DNA of 6,881 nucleotides from Prevotellaceae bacterium (lineage in GTDB: Bacteria > Bacteroidota > Bacteroidia > Bacteroidales > Paludibacteraceae). Location of the stretch: contig JAISXQ010000081.1 of the NCBI GenBank assembly GCA_031270425.1, positions 1 through 6,881 on the forward strand, written 5' to 3'. Position 1 is the first letter of the stretch. Each line of letters begins with the position of its first letter. The notes under the pieces are model-generated. The model made no database searches and was not told the DNA's origin. It saw nothing but the letters and a program-made list of their open reading frames with translations. Position numbers and translations under genes: made by a program. Positions 1 through 6,552 of this stretch are shown in pieces.

Positions 1-573
1 TTCACCGTCGGGATTGCATCCCTTCAACCGGATTTCGCCGCCGATTTCGACTAAATAATTTTCACACGCTTTCCCGTCTAAAAAGTCCGCGACAACATCG
101 ACGGAATACCCTTTTGCTACTGCGTTGGCGTTCAATACAATAGTAGGATTGCTTTTAACAACGCGATTGCCTTCAAGCCATATTTTATCCATGCCTACGC
201 ATTGCTTCAACGCTTCGACAGTCTCTTTATCAGGGTTCGCCTTTCCGCCCGAACCGAATCCCCATGCGCGAAACAACGGTTCCGCCGAAATATCGAAAGC
301 TCCTTCCGTCAACCGGCTTATTTCTTTGGCTTTGGTAAATAATACACGGAAAAAACCGTCTATTTCAACCTCTTCATTCCGATTGACGCGCGAAATAACG
401 GACGTTTCGTCATAAACCGATAAGGATTTTTCAAAGCTTTTCAGCAACAACTCAATTTCGGATTGAAAATCGCGGTCTTTTTCATCCTGATAAATAATGC
501 TGTAACTTGTTCCTTCGGCTACGCCGTAAATATTGTAATAAAAACTACCGTCGGCGGCAAATATCGCGTCCAT
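1..573 (-). CDS. apbE: ApbE-family FAD:protein FMN transferase, N-terminal part (runs off the left edge)
   Basis: The 191 codons from an ATG at 573 down to position 1 are open, and the gene continues outside the window. ApbE enzymes split FAD and attach FMN to Thr/Ser of target proteins such as Rnf/Nqr subunits, usually on the periplasmic side. Visible family blocks are AEGTSYSIIYQD (19-30), ETSVISRVN (56-64), FDISAEPLFRAWGFG (93-107), NANAVAKGYSVD (148-159) and YLVEIGGEIRLKG (173-185). Family members run about 300-350 residues, so the C-terminal half with the later metal-site residues is not seen. Asn148 sits where many relatives have Asp; this may be a lineage variant. Oddly there is no signal peptide or lipobox: the sequence starts MDAIFAADGSFYYN, and upstream in frame there is only a GTG (583-585) before a stop at 610-612. 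A large inverted repeat lies directly upstream. Family assignment is firm; cellular location and true start are uncertain. Confidence 0.93.
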   Translation of the reverse strand, partial: MDAIFAADGSFYYNIYGVAEGTSYSIIYQDEKDRDFQSEIELLLKSFEKSLSVYDETSVISRVNRNEEVEIDGFFRVLFTKAKEISRLTEGAFDISAEPLFRAWGFGSGGKANPDKETVEALKQCVGMDKIWLEGNRVVKSNPTIVLNANAVAKGYSVDVVADFLDGKACENYLVEIGGEIRLKGCNPDGE

Positions 574-581
574 AGATTTCA

Positions 582-684
582 GCACACGGATGACACGGAT
601 TGAACGGATTTACACGGATTTTTAACAAAATATACGTCTATTATTTATCGGTGTAAATCCGTTCAATCCGCGTCATCCGTGCGC
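582..684. repeat. 103-bp inverted repeat filling the gap between the TIM-barrel gene and apbE
   Basis: Two 38-nt arms (582-619 and 647-684) are reverse complements at 35 of 38 positions, separated by a 27-nt A/T-rich loop. Each arm is itself periodic: CGGAT occurs at 587, 596, 605 and 615. The stem ends 4 nt from the stop codon of the TIM-barrel gene and 8 nt before the apbE ATG, so it fills nearly the whole 115-nt gap. No T-tract follows the stem in the direction of transcription, so it is not a standard terminator. It may be a REP-like or miniature palindromic element, or an mRNA-processing hairpin. The structure is seen directly; any role is inferred. Confidence 0.92.
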
Positions 685-688
685 CTTC

Positions 689-1549
689 TCAGAATTTTAC
701 AAACTCGCTGTTGTTCAAGTAGTCCAAACTTTTTTGCACGCTTTCGAGCGGCGTAAAGTTATATTTTTCAACTTCAACGATGATGTGTTTCGTCCCTGCA
801 ATTTCAATGTTGTTGAAAATAGCGTCGAAACCAACCATCCCGCTTTGTCCCAATTCTTCGTGGTCTTTTATGTGCAGTAAATGAAAACGTCCGGGATACT
901 TGTTAAAGTATTCAACCGGAGGTTGCTGTCCCCTTACGACCCAGTAAACGTCCATTTGAAAGAACACATATTCGGGATTGGTGTTTTCGACCAGGTAATC
1001 GTACATCATCCTGTCTTCTATTTTCGTAAACTCAAACGCGTGATTGTGGTACCCGAAAGACAAACCTTGCTCTTTACTTCTTTTTCCTATTTCGTTGTAG
1101 TATTCGCAGTAGGTTTGCAAATCTTCTAATGTTTTGGGCACAATCATACTCGGAACAACAATGTATTTCATTCCGGTTGCTTTATGCGCTTCGATAGCCT
1201 CATCCCACCATTTAAGCGATTCGGAAAAGTTTTTCGACTTTAATTCTTCGTCTGAAAGTCCTTTGTTTGTATGCGACGATAAAACGTACATTCCCGCTTT
1301 TTCAACATCGGCTTTAAATTCTTCCGGCGTTTTTCCGTAAAATTTTCCGTCGCTATATCCGGCGGCTTCAACGGCGGTATAGCCTATTTCCCCCAATTTA
1401 GAGATAGTGCCTGCATAATCCGCTTTAATGTCGTCGCGCACAGACCAAAGTTGTATCGCGATGTCTTTCTTCGCAGAAACTTCTTTTGAACAGCAGGCTG
1501 TAAGCGATAATGCAACGCTTGCCAACACTAATAATGTTGTTTTTTTCAT
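689..1549 (-). CDS. Secreted sugar phosphate isomerase/epimerase-like TIM-barrel lipoprotein
   Basis: A 286-residue protein of the AP_endonuc_2 / xylose-isomerase-like TIM-barrel fold. Residues 1-18 are a lipoprotein signal with lipobox LTAC, giving lipidated Cys19. Strand 1 carries the typical IQLWSVRDD (32-40). Later family blocks are GYHNHAFEF (166-174), QMDVYW (198-203), LLHIKDH (224-230) and IIVEVEKY (256-263). Asp200, His226 and a Glu at 259 or 261 are likely members of the divalent metal site, inferred by family analogy. Relatives act on keto sugars or sugar phosphates. Because this one is exported and follows DUF1080 and Gfo/Idh/MocA genes, a keto-glycoside or keto-sugar substrate (elimination, hydration or epimerisation) is more likely than a phosphosugar. 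The ATG at 1547-1549 is chosen because it begins a complete MKKTT signal peptide. No Shine-Dalgarno is seen. The exact reaction cannot be decided from sequence. Confidence 0.93.
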   Translation of the reverse strand: MKKTTLLVLASVALSLTACCSKEVSAKKDIAIQLWSVRDDIKADYAGTISKLGEIGYTAVEAAGYSDGKFYGKTPEEFKADVEKAGMYVLSSHTNKGLSDEELKSKNFSESLKWWDEAIEAHKATGMKYIVVPSMIVPKTLEDLQTYCEYYNEIGKRSKEQGLSFGYHNHAFEFTKIEDRMMYDYLVENTNPEYVFFQMDVYWVVRGQQPPVEYFNKYPGRFHLLHIKDHEELGQSGMVGFDAIFNNIEIAGTKHIIVEVEKYNFTPLESVQKSLDYLNNSEFVKF

Positions 1550-1566
1550 AATTGTAATTTTTTAGC

Positions 1567-1665
1567 ACACGAGGGCGTCCAAAAAGTCAATTAGAACACA
1601 GATAACACAGTTCCCAACAGTAATCGGGACTGTGTCTTCTGTGTTCTTTTTAGACAGCCTCGTGT
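1567..1665. repeat. 99-bp nested inverted repeat between the DUF1080 and TIM-barrel genes
   Basis: Two concentric inverted repeats are visible. The outer arms are 1567-1586 and 1646-1665, built on ACACGAGG / CCTCGTGT with a few mismatches. The inner arms are 1593-1611 and 1629-1647, matching at 17 of 19 positions and built on AGAACACAG / CTGTGTTCT. The centre holds a CCC...CGGG core. The element fills most of the 124-nt gap. A run of eight T follows the stem only on the plus strand (1665-1672), so it could end plus-strand transcripts but does not look like a terminator for the minus-strand genes. It resembles a palindromic mobile or REP-like unit. Confidence 0.9.
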
Positions 1666-1673
1666 TTTTTTAA

Positions 1674-2537
1674 TTAATCCAAAATTTTAATCCTGATATT
1701 GCGGTACCATACATCGTCGCCGTGGTCTTGCAATCCAATGTATCCTTCGCGGTTTTCGCCGCCGCAGTTATTCAGCAATTCAAAAGCGAGGGGCCACTTC
1801 TCCTGACTAAATTTGCTTGCTTGAAGCATATCCGTCCATTGCTGCGTCCACAAGTGGTATTCAACAACGTTTTCGTCGTTTTGTCCATGTACAACCGTTC
1901 CTTTGTATACCATGATTTTTGCTTTGTTCCATTCTCCGAAAGGTTTCGCGTTTTGTGGAATGGCGGGAATCATGTCGTACAACGACGCGGACTGGCGGTT
2001 GTTGTCTTTACCTAATTTTGCGTCAGGATGGTTTTGATTGTCAAGAACCTGATATTCGGGAGACGAAATGTAGATAGGCTCCAACCTCAATTCTCCGGTT
2101 TTCGGGTCTTTGGCTTGAATTTCCTGAGCCAGATAGAAAATACCGGAATTACTTCCTTTCGATACTTTCCACTCCAATTCCAATTCAAAATTTTTAAATT
2201 TATGGGCGAAAATAAGGTCTCCGCCTTCTCCATCCTGCGCTTCGCCTCCTCCGGAACCGTTGAATTTAATAGCTCCTTCGTCGATTGTCCATTTTCCGGG
2301 AACGTAGTCTTTTCCATAACCGCGCCATCCGGTAAGTGTTGTTCCATCGAAAATAACTACGTATCCGTCGTTATCCGTCGGGAAACCGGCAAGATCTACT
2401 GCCGGACTTTCCACTACTGTGTATTCCGGTTTCACTGTTTCGTTTGTTTTGTCGTTACTTTTTTTTGCACTGCCTCCGCAAGCTGTAAACGCAAGGGCAA
2501 GAGCCATACAGCCGGCGCTATAAACAAGTTTTTTCAT
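1674..2537 (-). CDS. DUF1080 (3-keto-disaccharide hydrolase family) lipoprotein
   Basis: A 287-residue protein with a lipoprotein signal at 1-19 (lipobox FTAC, Cys20), then a low-complexity linker to about residue 50. The DUF1080 beta-sandwich runs from about 58 to the C terminus. Family hallmarks in order are YVVIFDGTTLTGWRGY (59-74), GDLIFAHKFKNFELELEW (106-123), GSNSGIFYL (128-136), PEYQVLDNQNHPDAK (160-174), ASLYDMIPA (184-192) and GYIGLQDHGDDVWYRNIRI (265-283). The fold is concanavalin-like. Characterised relatives cleave 3-keto-glycosides made by a partner dehydrogenase. The length is normal and I see no damage. It lies 41 nt after the Gfo/Idh/MocA gene ending at 2579, so co-transcription is likely. 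The MKKLVYS start gives a complete signal peptide. Whether it performs elimination, hydration or net hydrolysis, and on which glycoside, is not determinable here. Confidence 0.95.
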   Translation of the reverse strand: MKKLVYSAGCMALALAFTACGGSAKKSNDKTNETVKPEYTVVESPAVDLAGFPTDNDGYVVIFDGTTLTGWRGYGKDYVPGKWTIDEGAIKFNGSGGGEAQDGEGGDLIFAHKFKNFELELEWKVSKGSNSGIFYLAQEIQAKDPKTGELRLEPIYISSPEYQVLDNQNHPDAKLGKDNNRQSASLYDMIPAIPQNAKPFGEWNKAKIMVYKGTVVHGQNDENVVEYHLWTQQWTDMLQASKFSQEKWPLAFELLNNCGGENREGYIGLQDHGDDVWYRNIRIKILD

Positions 2538-2578
2538 ACTGTTGAATTTTAAAAATTTATACTAATTATTAATTGCGA

Positions 2579-4051
2579 TTATTTAGGCATGGCGGGAAGG
2601 CTGTAACCATTTTGATAAGTATGCCTTATCAATTCCTGAGCAAACGCGTTGGCATTGACAGGTTCCGTCCATGTTTTATCGAAAGTCGGGTGGCCGTCGG
2701 TAATTTTAAAGCCGTCTTTTATAACCGTCTTGATGGTCGCATTTTCGGGGATATTGGTGAAACGCATGTTTTCGCCGTCCCATTCCAACTCTTGGTTCAG
2801 GCTTTGCAGGCGGATAGCCAATACGCCCATAACCACCATTTCGTTGAAAGGTCCCGCTTCGCTGAATGGCGATGCTGTTTCCACACGGTAAGCGGACGAT
2901 TCTTTGCAGGCTCGTACCCAGTCCATTTGGTGTTGTTCGTCGGGAACTTCGCGGAGCACTTTCGGAGCAGTCGGAACACGTCCTGAAAGCAGGTAAGGAT
3001 TTACTCCGTAACAACCGCAAATAAGCGTATCTTTTGTTCCGTGGAAAATAACGCCGCCGCCCTGGTCGTTCAGGTTCTTTCCTGCGGGAAGCCCTTCGGG
3101 GCGCATGGGTTGCAAGCCGCCGTCGTACCAAATAACTTCTACTTCGGGCATCGCTACCTTCGGCATATTATCGCGGGCGGGGAATATCAATTTTACAGTT
3201 TGAGCCGACGGACAGGAATCGGTCAACAACAAAGTCGAACTTCCCTGAACTTTTGCAGGATAGCCCAATTTCAAGCCTTTGAATACGGGATGCAGGATAT
3301 GGCAAGCCATGTCGCCCAATGCGCCGGTACCGAAATCCCACCAGCCGCGGAAATTCCAGGGCGTGTAAATCGAATTAAAAGGACGGAACGGAGCGGGTCC
3401 GATAAATGCGTCCCAATTCATGGTATTGGGTACTTTTTCTATTTTTTCGGGGCGGTTTAATCCTTGGGGCCAAATAGGACGGTCGGTAAAGGCTTCTACT
3501 TTTGTAACCTCCCCGATCTCGCCGTTCCATATCCATTCGCAGGTTTTGCGAACTCCTTCGCCCGACGATCCCTGGTTGCCCATTTGGGTCGCCACTTTAT
3601 GTTTCGCGGCTAATTTGGTAAGCAGGCGCGACTCGTAAACCGAGTGGGTAAGCGGTTTTTCCACATATACGTGTTTTCCAGCCGCCATAGCGTCGGCAGC
3701 AACGATAGCGTGCGTATGGTCGGCTGTTGCCACAATAACAGCGTCCGCCGATTTCAGCAGTTCTTCGTACATCCGGCGGTAGTCGTTGTATTTCTTCGCA
3801 TTGGGGAAATACTTGAATACGCGGTCGGAATATTTCCAATCCACATCGCAAAGCCCGATGATATTCTGGCTTTCCATACCTTTAAGAACGCTGAATCCGC
3901 GTCCTCCAACTCCAACTCCGAGGATGTTCAATTTATCACTCGGCGCTACATGTCCAAAATTTTTACCCAAAATACTGCTGGGCGCTACAGTCAATCCGAC
4001 AGCTGCGGTGGCGCCGGCTTGAAGAAATTTTCTTCTTGAAATGTTTGCCAT
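2579..4051 (-). CDS. Tat-exported Gfo/Idh/MocA-family oxidoreductase
   Basis: From the ATG at 4049-4051 the protein is 490 residues. A TTG three codons further up (4058-4060) is also in frame, but the ATG places the twin-arginine motif ISRRKFLQAG right at the N terminus, so I prefer it. The hydrophobic stretch (about 12-30) completes a Tat signal, implying that the protein is folded with its cofactor before export. The Rossmann dinucleotide site is ILGVGVGGRG (43-52), followed by the family EKP motif (131-133) and the substrate-site block WWDFGTGALGDMACH (237-251), with His251 as the likely catalytic His. A C-terminal QMDWVRACK (375-383) is typical of the long secreted bacterial subgroup. Relatives oxidise or reduce sugar hydroxyls, often at C3, with tightly held NAD(P). 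Its neighbour is DUF1080, the expected partner. Family is certain; substrate is unknown. Confidence 0.95.
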   Translation of the reverse strand: MANISRRKFLQAGATAAVGLTVAPSSILGKNFGHVAPSDKLNILGVGVGGRGFSVLKGMESQNIIGLCDVDWKYSDRVFKYFPNAKKYNDYRRMYEELLKSADAVIVATADHTHAIVAADAMAAGKHVYVEKPLTHSVYESRLLTKLAAKHKVATQMGNQGSSGEGVRKTCEWIWNGEIGEVTKVEAFTDRPIWPQGLNRPEKIEKVPNTMNWDAFIGPAPFRPFNSIYTPWNFRGWWDFGTGALGDMACHILHPVFKGLKLGYPAKVQGSSTLLLTDSCPSAQTVKLIFPARDNMPKVAMPEVEVIWYDGGLQPMRPEGLPAGKNLNDQGGGVIFHGTKDTLICGCYGVNPYLLSGRVPTAPKVLREVPDEQHQMDWVRACKESSAYRVETASPFSEAGPFNEMVVMGVLAIRLQSLNQELEWDGENMRFTNIPENATIKTVIKDGFKITDGHPTFDKTWTEPVNANAFAQELIRHTYQNGYSLPAMPK

Positions 4052-4064
4052 AAGATTCAAATTT

Positions 4065-4093
4065 AAGCCCCCTAAATCTTCCTCAGGGGACTT
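4065..4093. repeat. Short palindrome of a CCCCTAAAT...AGGGGACTT type, just upstream of the Gfo/Idh/MocA start
   Basis: The arms AAGCCCCCT (4065-4073) and AGGGGACTT (4085-4093) pair at 8 of 9 positions around an 11-nt loop. From memory, similar CCCCTAAAT / AGGGGACTT palindromes are frequent between genes in Bacteroidota. It begins 13 nt upstream of the ATG at 4051, in the mRNA leader. A translation effect is possible but unproven. Confidence 0.7.
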
Positions 4094-4174
4094 TCCGTTC
4101 CTCTAAGGTTTCTCGCCGGGGAGTGATTATAATTTATTTTTAATTGTTTTTTCTTACTAAGATTGTTTCAAAAA

Positions 4175-4246
4175 ACAGATAATACGGATTAAACGAATAA
4201 AAACGGATTCTATTGTGTTCTATGTGCATCCCGATAACTATCGGGA
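4175..4246. repeat. Degenerate CGGAT repeat plus an exact CCCGATA/TATCGGG palindrome
   Basis: Positions 4175-4208 match the left arm of the inverted repeat at 582-619 at about 26 of 34 positions, with CGGAT at 4184 and 4204. Just beyond lies TCCCGATAACTATCGGGA (4229-4246), an exact 18-nt palindrome. The same CCC...CGGG core, less perfect, sits in the centre of the element at 1567-1665. No full opposite arm is present, so this looks like a decayed or half copy of the same repeat family. All of it falls in the leader downstream of the promoter at 4260-4293. Confidence 0.7.
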
Positions 4247-4259
4247 GTATTCCATGCGT

Positions 4260-4293
4260 CAAAAATAAATCTTGCTTATAATCATCATACAAA
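4260..4293 (-). promoter_or_regulatory. Bacteroidota-type promoter for the Gfo/Idh/MocA - DUF1080 genes
   Basis: On the minus strand, TTTG (4290-4293) and TATTTTTG (4260-4267) match the Bacteroidota -33 TTTG and -7 TAnnTTTG elements exactly. The spacer is 22 nt, slightly longer than the usual 19-21. It lies just past the stop of the upstream gene (4299) and points at the gene starting at 4051, leaving a leader of about 200 nt. Inferred from sequence match only. Confidence 0.5.
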
Positions 4294-4298
4294 AAGTT

Positions 4299-6005
4299 TT
4301 ATCTTACAATTTCTTCCCTGTCCTTATCCCAATACATAGTGCGTCCTTCGAGGTATGCCCTTGTTCCCATGTGGGCGGCAATGGCTTCTTCAAATCCGGC
4401 GTCTATATTGCAGGATGTTTGCCTGTTTCCGTCGCGGATACACTCCAGCCATTCCCTGATGTGCAAAAACGTGGTGTTGTAGCGTTTTCCTCCCAAATAG
4501 GAATACAACAATCCCCGTTGCGCAAAATAGAGTTCCGTCGCGGAAGTAACAGCGTCAACATTGTCTTTACCGGGTACGTAAGTGTAAAACGGCGTTTCCG
4601 GCTTTATAATTCCTTTTTCTATTTTATCTTTATAGCGCGTAGAATCCCTGTCTATTTTCACAGTTAAGGTATCTCCTACTTCCATCGAAGCATCGTGCCC
4701 CATAATGACTTTCCCTCTGTTGCGGGTACTCGCTAATGTCGCGCTGTAAAGCAGCGTTATGTTCTTATCGGGAAACTCGAATGTTGTTTGCAATACATCA
4801 GGCACTGTCCGCCCGTCCTTGAAGAAATAAACGCCTCCCGACGATGTAGCCGAATGAGGAATTCCCAAACCGACCATTTGATTGACCGCGTCGTATTCGT
4901 GGGTAAGCAAATCGCCACTTAAACCGGTGCTATAATCCCACCAACAGCGCCAACGGAAAAAGCGTTCGAGGCTGAATTTGCTTCGCTCGTCGGGTCCTAC
5001 GTATTTCTCCAGTTTGTATTTGGACATATAGTCCGTATATTCTTTTATCCGTTTGCTATCTCCTTCAAACTGTTTCCAGTCGATAGTTTGAGGATTTCCG
5101 TTTTCGTGTATTTTGTACACCCAAGCTCCATTGGGGTCGTTCCTGTTGGTACAAACTTCAATCAGGGATACTGGTCCTAAAATTCCCTTTGAAATGATTT
5201 CTTTCGCTTTTTTATAGCTGTCGACCTGCCGCCCTTGATGCCCCAACTGAAAAACTACGCCCGTTTTTCTCACAACGTCCCTTAAAGCATAGGTTTCGGG
5301 AACCGTCCATGTAAGCGGTTTTTCGAGGTAGACGTGCTTTCCCGCCAAAGCTGCGTCCATCGCCATGGTTCCGTGCCAGTGGTCGGGCGATGCAATAACG
5401 ACGGCGTCCACATCGTCGGCATGTATCAGGTCTTTGTAATTCCGGTAACGCTTCGGCGCGACGCCTGTTTCTCCTCCAAGACCGAGCCTCTTTACGTTTG
5501 CTCCGGCGCGAATCCCTGCTTCCGCAAAATCGTCGAATATATCGCAAACCGCCGTCAGCCGGACATTCAAATCTTCCTGGACTACAAAATCTTCGTAACG
5601 GGAATCTTTCGAGTCTTTTTTTGCCGCGTCAATCAGTTCCTGCAACTTTTCGGGAGTGGAAAAGCCTAAGGCTTGCAAAAGTTGTTTACCCCGTATTCCG
5701 CAACCGATAATTCCGACACGTATGGTTTTTCCGCCGGGAATAAGTTCGGGTATGGAATATTTTTCGTTGCTGAGATTAAAAACCTCTTTTATGTTGCGCT
5801 GCTTGTCGTTGTCGTTTTTTTTCTTTTTATATAAACCGTAAGCCATTGCGCCCAGCACAGGCACCGTGGCAAGCATTTTTAGACTCTCGCGCCTGCCGAT
5901 AGACTCTGGATGGTCATTTACGGCTTGCGCGCTAACGTCTTCCTTTTGGATGTCATCCTCTTTTTCGGGATTTTTCTTTTCCGGTATATTGCTGTTTGAA
6001 CCCAT
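4299..6005 (-). CDS. Gfo/Idh/MocA-family oxidoreductase with a long polar N terminus and anchor-like Tat segment
   Basis: A 568-residue dehydrogenase-type protein. After a charged tail (1-36) comes a weak twin-arginine motif, GRRESLKML (37-45), a hydrophobic stretch to about residue 59, then KKKK; no clear AxA cleavage site is seen, so it may stay as a membrane anchor. The Rossmann site is VGIIGCGIRG (97-106), followed by an acidic/lysine-rich helical insertion (about 117-147), SPDHWHG (206-212), EKP (228-230) and WWDYSTGLSGDLLTH (355-369), with His369 as the likely catalytic residue. REWLECIRDG (517-526) is the usual C-terminal block. The family oxidises or reduces sugars and cyclitols with NAD(P). 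It starts 4 nt after the DoxX stop, so the two are probably translated together. It is clearly distinct from the 490-residue paralogue downstream. Substrate unknown. Confidence 0.94.
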   Translation of the reverse strand: MGSNSNIPEKKNPEKEDDIQKEDVSAQAVNDHPESIGRRESLKMLATVPVLGAMAYGLYKKKKNDNDKQRNIKEVFNLSNEKYSIPELIPGGKTIRVGIIGCGIRGKQLLQALGFSTPEKLQELIDAAKKDSKDSRYEDFVVQEDLNVRLTAVCDIFDDFAEAGIRAGANVKRLGLGGETGVAPKRYRNYKDLIHADDVDAVVIASPDHWHGTMAMDAALAGKHVYLEKPLTWTVPETYALRDVVRKTGVVFQLGHQGRQVDSYKKAKEIISKGILGPVSLIEVCTNRNDPNGAWVYKIHENGNPQTIDWKQFEGDSKRIKEYTDYMSKYKLEKYVGPDERSKFSLERFFRWRCWWDYSTGLSGDLLTHEYDAVNQMVGLGIPHSATSSGGVYFFKDGRTVPDVLQTTFEFPDKNITLLYSATLASTRNRGKVIMGHDASMEVGDTLTVKIDRDSTRYKDKIEKGIIKPETPFYTYVPGKDNVDAVTSATELYFAQRGLLYSYLGGKRYNTTFLHIREWLECIRDGNRQTSCNIDAGFEEAIAAHMGTRAYLEGRTMYWDKDREEIVR

Positions 6006-6009
6006 TTAT

Positions 6010-6552
6010 TTACTTGCATTTTAAAATTTTATGGAGATAGCGGTCTAAACCGATGATATGCGACGTGGGGAAACCTGTCAAAACAATTAAAGCTGCCATC
6101 TCGACCAAATTTTTATCAATCCACAGGTAAGAACCTTCCGCGGGCATCAGATATTCGGCTCCAATAAAAGGCGGATGCGACAAACAGTACATCAAAAGGA
6201 GAACAACGCCGCATATAGACGACCATTTGGAAAGACATCCGAGAATAAGCCCCAAACCGACAAGAATAAGACCGTAAGTATTCAGCACGTTTGCAATACT
6301 TAACAACGTTGTATTTGAAGCAATATTGTAGAAATACTCGGCGAAAAAACCTTGGGAATCCATTAAATAATGATAGGCCGTCCAGTTTGGGTTGAATACT
6401 TTTATTAATCCTTCGTATAAAAAATGCCAGCCGATTAAAAGGCGTAAGATGATTAAAGAGGAAATTTGAAATTTTGAATATTGCTGCATCTTCATGTTTA
6501 AATCAGGAAATGGTTGTTTTGTTTGGACGCATAGAATAGTGAAAAATTGCAT
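6010..6552 (-). CDS. DoxX-family integral membrane protein
   Basis: The longest frame is 180 residues with four hydrophobic segments at about 31-50, 82-104, 110-125 and 147-163. The first segment carries the DoxX-like block ILRLLIGWHFLYEGLIKVFNP (read in parts: 35-44 and 45-55). DoxX proteins are small inner-membrane proteins; the name comes from a subunit of an archaeal thiosulfate:quinone oxidoreductase, and many bacterial members have only a presumed redox role. Cysteines are present (106, 114, 123, 179) but no CxxC pair. The first 19 residues do not look like family sequence, so the true start may be the ATG at 6493-6495 or 6487-6489, giving 161 or 159 residues. The stop is 4 nt from the next gene's ATG, which suggests that the dehydrogenase works with this membrane protein. 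Family fairly sure; function unknown. Confidence 0.87.
   Translation of the reverse strand: MQFFTILCVQTKQPFPDLNMKMQQYSKFQISSLIILRLLIGWHFLYEGLIKVFNPNWTAYHYLMDSQGFFAEYFYNIASNTTLLSIANVLNTYGLILVGLGLILGCLSKWSSICGVVLLLMYCLSHPPFIGAEYLMPAEGSYLWIDKNLVEMAALIVLTGFPTSHIIGLDRYLHKILKCK

Noticed and set aside
125..415. A 96-codon plus-strand frame near the left edge
   Set aside because: It is antisense to apbE, whose family motifs are continuous in the minus frame.
582..684. CRISPR array
   Set aside because: The CGGAT units are short, spaced by only a few bases and mirrored; there are no spacer-sized unique segments or cas genes.
1567..1665. Rho-independent terminator for the minus-strand operon
   Set aside because: The T-tract after the stem is on the plus strand; the minus-strand exit side lacks one.
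2028..2552. A 174-codon plus-strand frame opposite the DUF1080 gene
   Set aside because: It is fully antisense to a gene with clear family motifs, and its translation shows no recognisable domain.
2706..3131. A 141-codon minus-strand frame inside the Gfo/Idh/MocA gene
   Set aside because: Arg/Pro-rich out-of-frame translation of a well-supported gene; no motif.
4052..4060. TTG-initiated extension of the 490-residue Gfo/Idh/MocA protein
   Set aside because: The ATG three codons later already gives a complete Tat signal, and the extra three residues add nothing.
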